Below, in pieces: positions 1 through 6,894 of a stretch of 16,737 bases of DNA (positions within the stretch are counted from its first letter, which is position 1; each line of letters starts with the position of its first letter). This DNA is from Veillonellaceae bacterium UBA5809. GTDB taxonomy: Bacteria > Bacillota > Negativicutes > Veillonellales > Dialisteraceae. Both the position numbers and the translations under genes were made by a program. The notes beneath the pieces are model-generated. The model ran no database searches. It saw nothing but the letters and a program-made list of their open reading frames with translations, and was not told where the DNA came from. The stretch spans positions 8,350-25,086 of the forward strand of contig DIDD01000046.1 of NCBI GenBank assembly GCA_002417965.1. The letters are read 5' to 3'.

Positions 1-261
1 GCGGTGCTGATATGCGGAACAGGCATCGGCATGAGCATTGCCGCCAATAAGATGAAAGGAATCCGCGCGGCGCTCTGCCATGATGAATTTTCAGCCCGGT
101 TTGCCCGTGCCCATAATGATGCCAATGTATTGGCTCTTGGGGCGCGTGTTGTCGGTCCGGGACTGGCCGGGAGCATTCTGGATGTGTTCCTGACCGGACA
201 GTTTGAAGGCGGACGCCATGAAAGACGGCTCCGCAAAATTGCATCGATAGAGGAGGCCTGA
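1..261 (+). CDS. rpiB: Ribose-5-phosphate isomerase B, C-terminal part (5' end outside window)
   Basis: The reading frame is open from base 1, so the gene starts upstream and only its last 86 codons are visible. The product interconverts ribose 5-phosphate and ribulose 5-phosphate in the cytoplasmic pentose phosphate pathway. Visible family hallmarks are ICGTGIGMSIAANK, whose Cys (codon 13-15) corresponds to the catalytic Cys of RpiB, then the HNDANVLALGARV block, and the C-terminal GGRHERR with phosphate-binding arginines. The related LacA/LacB and allose-6-phosphate isomerases share this fold, but the sequence and the following UPF0340 and glyA genes match the ywlF-ywlG-glyA order of B. subtilis, which supports RpiB. 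The stop at 259-261 lies just after the ribosome site of the next gene (AGGAGG, 251-256), so translation of the two is probably coupled. Confidence 0.93.
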   Translation, partial: AVLICGTGIGMSIAANKMKGIRAALCHDEFSARFARAHNDANVLALGARVVGPGLAGSILDVFLTGQFEGGRHERRLRKIASIEEA

Positions 262-266
262 CAGAC

Positions 267-815
267 ATGGACGGAGAATCCATACGGAAGGAAACAGAGG
301 CTGCTTTTCTGGAGCTGTGCGGTGCAGCGCAGTTCAGGAAAGGACAGCTGATTGTCATTGGATGTTCATCCAGTGAAATCCGGGGCGGCCGTATTGGAAA
401 AGACAGTTCTTATGAGGTGGGAACGGCCGTCGTGGAAACGATTCTGGCAGCCGCTGCTTCCCGGGGGCTCCGCACGGCTTTTCAGTGCTGCGAGCATCTG
501 AACCGGGCCCTTGTGGTGGAAAGGGAGACGGCGGATGCTTTTGGACTGGAAGAAGTGACGGTTGTGCCGTGGCTTCATGCAGGAGGGGCGGCCGCGGCCA
601 ATGCCTATGCCCTTTTTAAAGATCCGGTGGTGGTGGAGTCTGTCAGGGCCCACGGCGGCCTGGATATCGGGCTGACCATGATCGGCATGCATCTGCGCCG
701 GGTGGCTGTGCCTGTGCGTCTGGAGCATCACCGCATCGGCGAAGCTCTGGTGACAGCCGCCCGGACGAGACCGCCTCTGATCGGAGGAGAGCGGGCCCGT
801 TATCAGAAAGAGTGA
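267..815 (+). CDS. UPF0340 / TIGR01440 family protein (YwlG-like)
   Basis: A 182-residue protein of the conserved UPF0340 family; B. subtilis YwlG is about the same length (roughly 180 residues). The function of the family is not established. It looks like a soluble cytoplasmic protein: there is no signal peptide or long hydrophobic segment. Recognisable family stretches are the GCSSSEIRGGRIGKDSS segment (about residues 32-48), FQCCEHLNRALVVE (about 72-85) and DIGLTMIGMHLRRVAVPVR near residues 132-150. The start at 267 is well placed after AGGAGG at 251-256, which lies in the end of rpiB, so the gene is translated with rpiB. It precedes glyA by 22 bases. The fixed position between rpiB and glyA suggests a link to sugar-phosphate or serine/one-carbon metabolism, but that is inference from neighbourhood only. 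Confidence 0.88.
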   Translation: MDGESIRKETEAAFLELCGAAQFRKGQLIVIGCSSSEIRGGRIGKDSSYEVGTAVVETILAAAASRGLRTAFQCCEHLNRALVVERETADAFGLEEVTVVPWLHAGGAAAANAYALFKDPVVVESVRAHGGLDIGLTMIGMHLRRVAVPVRLEHHRIGEALVTAARTRPPLIGGERARYQKE

Positions 816-837
816 AAGTGTCTGTTGTGGAAGGGAG

Positions 838-2088
838 ATGTCGTATTTGACAATGTTGGAGAAAGAGGATAAAGTCCTGTATCAGTGCATTCAGAATGAA
901 CTGAACAGGCAGCGTAATAAGCTGGAAATGATTGCCTCTGAGAATTTTGTCAGTGAAGCAGTGATGGAAGCCCAGGGAAGTGTTCTGACCAATAAATATG
1001 CAGAAGGCTATCCGGGAAAACGTTATTACGGCGGATGCGAATTTGTGGATGTGGCGGAACAGCTGGCCATTGACCGGGCCTGCGGGCTGTTCGGGTGCGA
1101 GCATGCCAATGTGCAGCCCCATTCAGGATCACAGGCGAATTTTGCAGTTTATTTTGCCCTGCTCAAACCGGGAGATACCATCATGGGCATGAACCTGACC
1201 GACGGCGGGCACCTGACGCACGGAAGCCCTGTGAATATTTCCGGTTCTTATTTTCATGTAGTTCCCTACGGCGTCAGAAAAGACGATGAACTGCTGGACT
1301 ATGACGCCATGGAAAAAACAGCGGAAGAAGTCCGTCCGAAACTGATTATCGGAGGAACCAGCGCCTATTCCCGCATTATTGATTTCGAGCGCATGTCCTA
1401 TATCGCGAAGAAAACAGGAGCTCTTCTCATGGTGGATATGGCCCATTTCGCGGGGCTGGTGGCAGGAAAGGAATATCCCAGTCCCGTGCCGTGGGCGGAT
1501 ATTGTCACGACTACGACACACAAAACGCTGCGCGGACCCCGGGGCGGCATTATCCTATGCCGGGAAGCCTATGCCAAAGCCATTGACAAGGCCGTATTTC
1601 CGGGCATACAGGGCGGTCCTCTCATGCATGTGATTGCAGGCAAGGCGGCAGCTCTGGGAGAAGCGCTGACAGAAGATTTTCACAGCTATGCAGTGCAGAT
1701 TAAAAAGAATGCCTCCGCCCTTGCCGGACGTCTTATGAAAAACGGCCTGCGCATTGTCTCCGGGGGAACGGACACCCATGTCATGCTGGTTGACGTGAAA
1801 GCCCTGGGCATTACCGGGAAAATCGCACAGAATGTATTGGACCAGGTAGGGATTACCTGTAATAAAAATACCATTCCTTTTGAAACACTGAGTCCCTTTG
1901 TGACGAGCGGAATCCGTCTGGGATCCCCGGCATTGACCACACGGGGCCTGAAAGAAAAAGATTTTGAGGAAATCGGAGATATTATTTCAGCGGTTCTGAA
2001 AGACCCTGACAGTGAAGCTGTCCGGGCGCAGGCTGCGGAAAGAGTCGCCGTTCTCTGCCGTTCTTACCCTCTGTATCCGGAGCTTTAA
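838..2088 (+). CDS. glyA: Serine hydroxymethyltransferase
   Basis: PLP enzyme that converts serine and tetrahydrofolate to glycine and 5,10-methylene-tetrahydrofolate, the main one-carbon source. It is full length at 416 residues (family about 410-420). Visible blocks are IASENFVSEAVMEAQGS, the GYPGKRYYGG segment near residue 60, HSGSQAN, and TTTTHKTLRGPRGG, whose Lys229 forms the Schiff base with PLP. The C-terminal FVTSGIRLGSPALTTRG is also conserved. The start is not certain. AAGGGAG (831-837) abuts the ATG at 838 and is too close for normal spacing. A TTG at 847 (9 bases from the site) or the ATG at 853 would be spaced better, and these would shorten the protein by 3 or 5 residues. It is the last gene of the rpiB operon and is followed by a strong terminator. 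Confidence 0.97.
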   Translation: MSYLTMLEKEDKVLYQCIQNELNRQRNKLEMIASENFVSEAVMEAQGSVLTNKYAEGYPGKRYYGGCEFVDVAEQLAIDRACGLFGCEHANVQPHSGSQANFAVYFALLKPGDTIMGMNLTDGGHLTHGSPVNISGSYFHVVPYGVRKDDELLDYDAMEKTAEEVRPKLIIGGTSAYSRIIDFERMSYIAKKTGALLMVDMAHFAGLVAGKEYPSPVPWADIVTTTTHKTLRGPRGGIILCREAYAKAIDKAVFPGIQGGPLMHVIAGKAAALGEALTEDFHSYAVQIKKNASALAGRLMKNGLRIVSGGTDTHVMLVDVKALGITGKIAQNVLDQVGITCNKNTIPFETLSPFVTSGIRLGSPALTTRGLKEKDFEEIGDIISAVLKDPDSEAVRAQAAERVAVLCRSYPLYPEL

Positions 2089-2102
2089 GAAGGTCTCTTC
2101 AT

Positions 2103-2136
2103 CGGATCTGCCGCTGTATGGGGCAGATCCGTTTTT
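2103..2136 (+). terminator. Intrinsic terminator after glyA
   Basis: A perfect 10-bp stem, CGGATCTGCC (2103-2112) with GGCAGATCCG (2122-2131), has a 9-base loop and is followed directly by five T (2132-2136). It lies 15 bases after the glyA stop and ends the rpiB-UPF0340-glyA transcript. Confidence 0.92.
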
Positions 2137-2326
2137 GATTTCAAAAAGGAAAAGAAATTAAGTCTAAATATTTCATTCTGTTTTAGAAATGGCGGGAAAG
2201 GAACAATGCCATGCAGAACCGGAGAAGAGCGGTTTTTATCGGGCATCCTGTTTTTTCTGAAGAAAACACGGGCTGACAGGCGCGGAGGAAAGCCTGGGTC
2301 TGTTACCCGCAGCAGGGGATCCGGTG

Positions 2327-2335
2327 TGGTATAAT
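2327..2335 (+). promoter_or_regulatory. Extended -10 promoter for the exporter operon
   Basis: TGG followed by TATAAT (2330-2335) forms a consensus extended -10 (TGnTATAAT). No good -35 box sits 16-18 bases upstream. The predicted transcript start near 2342 leaves a leader of about 45 bases before the ATG at 2386 and excludes the GTG at 2353 as a sensible start. The rest of the 2137-2352 gap shows only a weak AT-rich hairpin, TGTTTTTT / AGAAAACA at 2249-2268. I see no other gene in it. Confidence 0.65.
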
Positions 2336-2385
2336 AAATTCAATATTGTACAGTGAGAAGATTCAGTCGGAAAGGCATGTTTTTG

Positions 2386-3507
2386 ATGAAGAAAAAATGG
2401 ATTATTTTGATTGTCGCCGTTCTGGCGCTGGCAGCAGCCGCCGGAGGGTGGTACTATTACTCGTCCCATAAAACCAAAGCCGTCAATTATACACTGGGAA
2501 CTGTGGGACGGGGAAATATTTCAGTGGAGATTGATTCAACGGGCACAATTAAACCGGTTAATTCAGTCGATCTCAGCGCCACGGTGTCGGGCACGCTGCA
2601 GAAGGTGCTGGTCAAGCAGAATGACCATGTGACGTCAGGGCAGACCATTGCCGTGATTAATTCGAAGGCACTGACGAGCACACTGCAGCAGGCCCAGGAT
2701 ACGCTGGAAAATAAGGAATCCTATTACAACCGGATTAAGGCTCTTTATGATCAGAATGCGGTTTCCTATCAGGAGATGGAAAATGCCCGTCTTGATTACC
2801 TGACGAGCCAGGCATCCTTTGACAAGGCGCAGGCTGATGTGGATGATACAGTGATAACCGCCCCCATGGACGGCTATATTATAGGAGAACCCATGGAGGT
2901 GGGGGAAACCGTATCCCAGGGACTTTCCAGCCAGATGATTATTGCCACGGTGGCGGATCTGTCATCCATGCAGATCAAACTGCTCGTTGATGAAACTGAT
3001 ATTGGAGAAGTCAGCAAGGGAGAAACAGTGACATTTACAGTCGATGCTTATCCGAACCGTGAATTTCACGGAACGGTCCGGGATATTTCAAAAAAAGAAT
3101 ATTCCAGTTCCTCCTCATCGTCTTCGTCCTCCAGTTCCTCCTCATCGTCTTCCAGCTCTGTGGTGTATTATACAGTATATGTGGATATCAACAGTGATGA
3201 ATTGGATGGACTTTATCCGTATATGACGGCCCGGGCGGAAATTCACGGGCGTTCCAGTGAGAATGCGCTGGTTGTTCCCACGACGGCGCTCCGCAGTGAC
3301 AGCCAGGGAGAGTATGTGTACAGAAAGAATGGGAACGGACTTGAAAAAGCCTATGTCACTGTGGGAATCACATCTGATTCCAGTGTGGAGATTCTGAAGG
3401 GCCTGTCAGAAGGCGATCAGGTAGTGGTCAGCGGTACAGTCACTGATTCGGAAGCAGCGGCGGCGACCAGCAGTTCCCGAAACAACAGACCTCCCATGAT
3501 GCCATAA
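2386..3507 (+). CDS. MacA/YknX-like periplasmic (HlyD-family) adaptor of an ABC exporter
   Basis: A membrane-fusion/adaptor protein that works with the MacB-type ATPase and permease encoded just downstream. From the ATG at 2386 it has 373 residues. A Lys-rich start and one hydrophobic helix (about residues 5-22) anchor it, with the rest outside the membrane. Next come a biotinyl-lipoyl-like half (about 44-85, GTLQKVLVKQNDHVTSGQ), a short coiled-coil hairpin (about 93-150), the second lipoyl half (ITAPMDGYIIGEPMEVGETV) and a beta-barrel region (about 190-300). The end is poorly conserved and Ser/Pro-rich. A run of 19 serines (240-258) interrupts the barrel region. I prefer 2386 to the upstream GTG at 2353 because AAAGG (2371-2375) is correctly spaced and the N terminus then reads as a normal signal anchor. 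The substrate is unknown. MacA (macrolide/peptide efflux) and YknX (SDP peptide protection) are the nearest known models. Confidence 0.85.
   Translation: MKKKWIILIVAVLALAAAAGGWYYYSSHKTKAVNYTLGTVGRGNISVEIDSTGTIKPVNSVDLSATVSGTLQKVLVKQNDHVTSGQTIAVINSKALTSTLQQAQDTLENKESYYNRIKALYDQNAVSYQEMENARLDYLTSQASFDKAQADVDDTVITAPMDGYIIGEPMEVGETVSQGLSSQMIIATVADLSSMQIKLLVDETDIGEVSKGETVTFTVDAYPNREFHGTVRDISKKEYSSSSSSSSSSSSSSSSSSSVVYYTVYVDINSDELDGLYPYMTARAEIHGRSSENALVVPTTALRSDSQGEYVYRKNGNGLEKAYVTVGITSDSSVEILKGLSEGDQVVVSGTVTDSEAAAATSSSRNNRPPMMP
3103..3159 (+). repeat. Coding repeat: 19 consecutive serine codons made by a 27-base tandem duplication
   Basis: The 23-base segment starting TCCAGTTCCTCC at 3103 recurs exactly at 3130, giving a 27-base period (9 codons) and about two copies plus two extra codons. 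All six serine codons occur in the tract, so it did not arise by slippage on one triplet. Length changes of one unit would stay in frame. Confidence 0.9.
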
Positions 3508-3519
3508 GGAGAGATGCAG

Positions 3520-4221
3520 ATGATGGATGGAAATCAAATGGTCATAGAACTGCGGAATATCTGTAAAAATTACTATCTGGGGAAACAGGAGGTTCCTGTC
3601 CTTTCCAATATCAGCCTGTCGGTGGAAAGCCATGAATTTGTCTCTATTATGGGGCCGTCCGGCGCCGGGAAATCGACATTGATGAATATTCTCGGATGTC
3701 TTGACCGGCCGACTTCAGGATCCTACCGGCTGGCGGGAGAAGAAGTGGCGGGGCTGTCTGATGAGCAGCTGGCCTATACCCGGAACCGGGAGATCGGTTT
3801 TGTGTTTCAGAGCTTCAATCTGCTCCCGCGCCTGTCGGCGCTGGACAATGTTATTCTCCCCATGGTTTACGGGAATGTATATAAAAGCGAAAGACGGCCC
3901 CGTGCGGAAGCATTGCTGCGCGAACTGGGACTGGGGGAAAGAATCGGCCATATGCCTTCGGAGCTGTCAGGCGGGCAGCGGCAGCGTGTGGCCATTGCCC
4001 GCGCCCTGGTGAATGATCCCGCCATTATTATGGCCGATGAGCCGACAGGCAATCTGGACAGCAAATCCACGAAGGATGTCATGGATATTTTGGTCCGCCT
4101 GTACAAAACAGGCAAGACCATTATTCTGGTCACCCACGAGGCTTCCGTTGCCGATTATGCAACGCGCCATGTCATTCTGGCAGATGGACAGATCAGTCAG
4201 GATCTGAGGAGAAAACCATGA
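3520..4221 (+). CDS. MacB/LolD-type ABC transporter ATP-binding protein
   Basis: Cytoplasmic ATPase subunit that drives the permease encoded next to it. It has 233 residues from the ATG at 3520, the usual size for the MacB/LolD/YknY class. Motifs, in order: Walker A GPSGAGKST (45-53), the Q-loop in FVFQSFNLLPRL, signature LSGGQRQRVAIARAL (from 149), Walker B IIMADEPTGNLDS (Asp173, Glu174) and the H-loop His206 in VTHE. DEPTGNLDSK is typical of this MacB-related class. Starts are possible at 3514, 3520 and 3523. AAGGAG (3506-3511) is too close to 3514 and best spaced for 3520. Its last four bases overlap the permease start (ATGA at 4218-4221), so the subunits are translationally coupled. It begins 12 bases after the adaptor stop. 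Confidence 0.95.
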   Translation: MMDGNQMVIELRNICKNYYLGKQEVPVLSNISLSVESHEFVSIMGPSGAGKSTLMNILGCLDRPTSGSYRLAGEEVAGLSDEQLAYTRNREIGFVFQSFNLLPRLSALDNVILPMVYGNVYKSERRPRAEALLRELGLGERIGHMPSELSGGQRQRVAIARALVNDPAIIMADEPTGNLDSKSTKDVMDILVRLYKTGKTIILVTHEASVADYATRHVILADGQISQDLRRKP

Positions 4222-5435
4222 CCAACAATATCTATCTGGAAAGCGTGCTGATGGCATGGAATTCCATTGTGAGCAGCAAAATGCGGTCCCTTTTGACCAT
4301 GCTCGGCATTATCATCGGGGTATGCGCCGTGATTGTTCTGGTTTCCATAGGCTATGGAGTCAGGTCAAACATCGAAAAAAACATTTCCAGTCTGGGATCC
4401 AATCTGCTGATCGTGATGCCCGGTTCATCCCGTTCTGCCGGTGTCCGCTCCGCGGCAGGCTCTATGCAGACCTTGACCTATAAAGATTATGAAGCCATTA
4501 AGAAGCTGCCCAACATTGAAAGTGCGGCGCCTTCGATCAAGACAAGTTATGTCGTGGTGTACGGAAATAAAAACTGGACCACCAGCGTAGTGGGGGTAAC
4601 GGATGATTACGCCAAGGTCAGAAATCTGTCCGTAGAAAGCGGACGTTTATGGACGGAAACTGAATTCAACAAAAGAGACCGGGTAGCTGTTATCGGAACC
4701 ACGGTAGCCACGCAGCTGTTCGGAGATGAATCGCCCCTGGGGAAAAAGATCAGGATTAATAACGATCCCTTTACCGTCATCGGCGTGCTGGAAAGCAAGG
4801 GATATTCTTTTTCCGACCAGGATGACCGCATACTGGCGCCATTCACCACTGTTCAGGAACGGATGATGGGAATCACCTATGTCAGCACCATAGAACTGAC
4901 TACTGTGAACAGCAATGTGATGACCCAGGTGCAGTCGGATATCACCAACCTGCTCCGGACAAGACATCAGATCCAGACGGGGCAGGACAATGACTTCAGT
5001 GTGGAGAATTCCCAGGATATTCTGAAAACCATGGAATCCACCACTTCCACACTGACACTGTTTCTGGGAAGCATTGCCGCCATTTCGCTGGTCGTCGGCG
5101 GTATTGGAATTATGAACATCATGCTGGTGTCCGTCACAGAAAGAACGAGGGAAATCGGTATCAGAAAAGCCCTGGGGGCAACCTACCACATGATTATCAT
5201 CCAGTTCCTGATTGAAGCCGTCACGGTCAGTGTGGCGGGAGGCATCATCGGAATTCTGGCGGGAATCGGAATTTCGTGGCTGGTATCCTCTCTGACCAGT
5301 CTGTCTACGGTGATTACGGCTCTTCCCATTATCGGATCATTTTTCTTCTCTGTGATCATAGGCCTCGTATTCGGGCTTTATCCGGCCCGCAAGGCCGCCA
5401 AACTGAATCCCATCGATGCGCTTCATTATGAATGA
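4218..5435 (+). CDS. MacB-type ABC transporter permease (FtsX-family)
   Basis: Membrane subunit of the exporter, 405 residues. The layout is that of the MacB/YknZ class: a first transmembrane helix at about 26-49 (LLTMLGIIIGVCAVIVLVSIGYG), a large extracytoplasmic MacB_PCD domain (about 50-270), then three C-terminal helices around 275-305, 325-355 and 365-395, with the FtsX-like signature ERTREIGIRKALGAT between the second and third. It ends with the typical PARKAAKLNPIDALHYE. Here ATPase and permease are separate genes, as in YknYZ, and not fused as in E. coli MacB. No TolC-like outer-membrane gene is adjacent. The start is fixed by the ATGA overlap with the ATPase gene. No clear terminator follows; a short hairpin (GTCAG/CTGAC, 5468-5481) lacks a T run. 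Confidence 0.94.
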   Translation: MTNNIYLESVLMAWNSIVSSKMRSLLTMLGIIIGVCAVIVLVSIGYGVRSNIEKNISSLGSNLLIVMPGSSRSAGVRSAAGSMQTLTYKDYEAIKKLPNIESAAPSIKTSYVVVYGNKNWTTSVVGVTDDYAKVRNLSVESGRLWTETEFNKRDRVAVIGTTVATQLFGDESPLGKKIRINNDPFTVIGVLESKGYSFSDQDDRILAPFTTVQERMMGITYVSTIELTTVNSNVMTQVQSDITNLLRTRHQIQTGQDNDFSVENSQDILKTMESTTSTLTLFLGSIAAISLVVGGIGIMNIMLVSVTERTREIGIRKALGATYHMIIIQFLIEAVTVSVAGGIIGILAGIGISWLVSSLTSLSTVITALPIIGSFFFSVIIGLVFGLYPARKAAKLNPIDALHYE

Positions 5436-5505
5436 ATGAGCCCGCACCTTTATGGAAATAAAAAACAGTCAGTGATCTGACCAAACACAAAACAGGAGAT
5501 GGAAT

Positions 5506-6642
5506 ATGGATTTTTCTATCAATAGTCAGCAGAAAGAAATTGTAGATTTAGTGAAACAGATTGTAGACAGGGAAATTCGCCCGAGAGCCATTGATATGGA
5601 CCGCTCAGGCAAAATCCCGGATGAACTGCTTCAGATTCTTGTATCGTCAGGCGTGACTTCGATGGCCGTGCCCGCCGCTTACGGAGGCCCCGGCCTCGGT
5701 GTCGATACACTGGGACTTCTGTATGAGGAACTGGGACGGGGCTGCGCCGGCGTGGCCACTGTATGTGCAGCCAATGCACTGGCTTCCTATCCGGTGCTGA
5801 TCGCCGGTACGGAAGAGCAGAAAAAGCGTTTTTTTGATTCTGTCCTGTCAGGCCGTATGGCAGCTTTTGCGCTGACAGAGCCGGGCGCCGGGTCAGATGC
5901 GGGGGCGGTTTCCTGCAGGGCGGAAAAGACCGAAGGCGGCTATAGACTGACAGGAATCAAATGCTTTATTACCAACGGTCCCATTGCAGACCAGATTGTG
6001 GTTTTTGCCAACACCAGAAAAACCGGGGGCATACGGGGACTGACTGTATTCCTGGCCGATTCCTCCATGGAAGGATTCTCCATCGGAAAAATTGAAGATA
6101 AAATGGGCATCCGTGCATCAGCGACCTCAGAGCTGATTTTTGACCACTGCTTTGTGCCCGAAGAAAACCGGATAGGACGGGAAGGCATGGGATTCCGCAT
6201 TGCCATGGAAACGCTGGATCATTCCAGAGCTGTTGTGGGGGCTGTATCTGTAGGAATTGCCCAGGCAGCGCTGGAAGCGGCTGTTATTTATGCCCATCAG
6301 CGCAAACAGTTCGGAGTCAAGGTGGCCTCCTTTGAAATGGTACAGCAGATGATTGCCGATATGGCCATGGAAACAGAAGCGGCCCGGGCTCTGGTGCAGA
6401 AAGCCTGCTGGATGCAGGAGAAGGAAGACCCGCAGTCGGGTGTTATGGCGGCCATGGCAAAATGCCTGGCTTCCGACACAGCCATGAAAGTATCCACTAC
6501 GGCTGTTCAGGTCATGGGCGGGAACGGATATTCCAAAGAAAACCAGGCTGAAAAATACATGAGAGATGCCAAAGTCATGCAGATTTATGAAGGCACCAAT
6601 CAAATTCAGCGTCTTGTTATTGCAAACGGAGTGTCGTATTGA
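5506..6642 (+). CDS. Acyl-CoA dehydrogenase (short-chain / butyryl-CoA dehydrogenase-like)
   Basis: FAD enzyme that introduces a 2,3-double bond into an acyl-CoA, or runs in reverse as an enoyl-CoA reductase with electron-transfer flavoprotein. It is full length at 378 residues. Visible features are the N-terminal helical domain, the FAD/substrate signature AFALTEPGAGSDAG (about 123-136), FITNGPIADQIVVFA (about 152-166), RKQFGVKVASFEMVQQMIADMA (about 266-287), QVMGGNGYSKENQAEKYMRDAK, and YEGTNQIQR, where Glu362 is at the place of the catalytic base of short-chain acyl-CoA and butyryl-CoA dehydrogenases. AGGAG (5494-5498) supports the ATG at 5506. No etfAB, crotonase or thiolase lies nearby, so the substrate cannot be told from context. 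The -35 box of the pheS promoter lies inside its last codons. Confidence 0.93.
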   Translation: MDFSINSQQKEIVDLVKQIVDREIRPRAIDMDRSGKIPDELLQILVSSGVTSMAVPAAYGGPGLGVDTLGLLYEELGRGCAGVATVCAANALASYPVLIAGTEEQKKRFFDSVLSGRMAAFALTEPGAGSDAGAVSCRAEKTEGGYRLTGIKCFITNGPIADQIVVFANTRKTGGIRGLTVFLADSSMEGFSIGKIEDKMGIRASATSELIFDHCFVPEENRIGREGMGFRIAMETLDHSRAVVGAVSVGIAQAALEAAVIYAHQRKQFGVKVASFEMVQQMIADMAMETEAARALVQKACWMQEKEDPQSGVMAAMAKCLASDTAMKVSTTAVQVMGGNGYSKENQAEKYMRDAKVMQIYEGTNQIQRLVIANGVSY

Positions 6643-6648
6643 TACAAT
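6620..6648 (+). promoter_or_regulatory. Promoter of the pheST T-box transcript
   Basis: TTGCAA (6620-6625) and TACAAT (6643-6648) are separated by 17 bases. The -35 lies in the last codons of the acyl-CoA dehydrogenase gene and the -10 starts directly after its stop. Transcription would begin near 6655, just ahead of the T-box stem I. Confidence 0.7.
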
Positions 6649-6654
6649 AAGACA

Positions 6655-6874
6655 TATTGATGTTTCAGCAGCGTAGAAGAAAAGGGGGCACGGGGGCTGT
6701 TATAACAGAGATCCGACGGGGGTGAGATGTCGGAATAACAGTCCGTGCCGGTTCATTTCGGAGCTTTCACCCTGAAGGACAAGTAGGGATGACGTAAATC
6801 TGCGTTAAAGATGAAGAGTAATAAATTAGGGTGGTACCGCGAAGAAATTCGCCCCTTTGGAGGGGCGTTTTTTT
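6655..6874 (+). promoter_or_regulatory. T-box riboswitch (tRNA-Phe responsive) upstream of pheST
   Basis: Untranslated leader that senses uncharged tRNA-Phe and controls read-through into pheS. The T-box AGGGTGGTACCGCG is at 6828-6841. Stem I can be drawn with nested helices GGCACGG (6687-6693)/CCGTGCC (6743-6749), CTGTTAT (6697-6703)/ATAACAG (6735-6741) and TCCGAC (6712-6717)/GTCGGA (6729-6734). UUC at 6752-6754, followed by A, lies just 3' of the upper helix where the specifier is expected and encodes Phe. The antiterminator is complete: AGGG (6828-6831) with CCCT (6853-6856), a 7-base bulge UGGUACC, and GCGAA (6839-6843) with TTCGC (6848-6852). UGGU suits a tRNA ending ACCA. The exact stem I ends are my own folding by eye. 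Confidence 0.93.
6850..6874 (+). terminator. T-box regulated terminator before pheS
   Basis: The stem CGCCCCT (6850-6856)/AGGGGCG (6861-6867) with loop TTGG is followed by seven T (6868-6874). Its 5' arm is shared with the antiterminator, so the two folds exclude each other. It is the off state when tRNA-Phe is charged. Confidence 0.93.
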
Positions 6875-6894
6875 ATTGTCTTGGGAGGCGTGTT

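Noticed and set aside
2236..2469. 77-codon open frame on the minus strand between glyA and the adaptor gene
   Set aside because: It overlaps the adaptor start and its promoter, has no recognisable features, and its amino-acid make-up looks random.
3103..3159. CRISPR or mobile-element repeat
   Set aside because: The repeat is in frame within a coding sequence, has only two units and no spacers.
5468..5481. Terminator after the exporter permease
   Set aside because: The GTCAG/CTGAC hairpin has only five pairs and no T run.
6811..6894. N-terminal extension of pheS by 28 codons
   Set aside because: These codons are the T-box and terminator of the leader RNA. The correct ribosome site is at 6883-6888.
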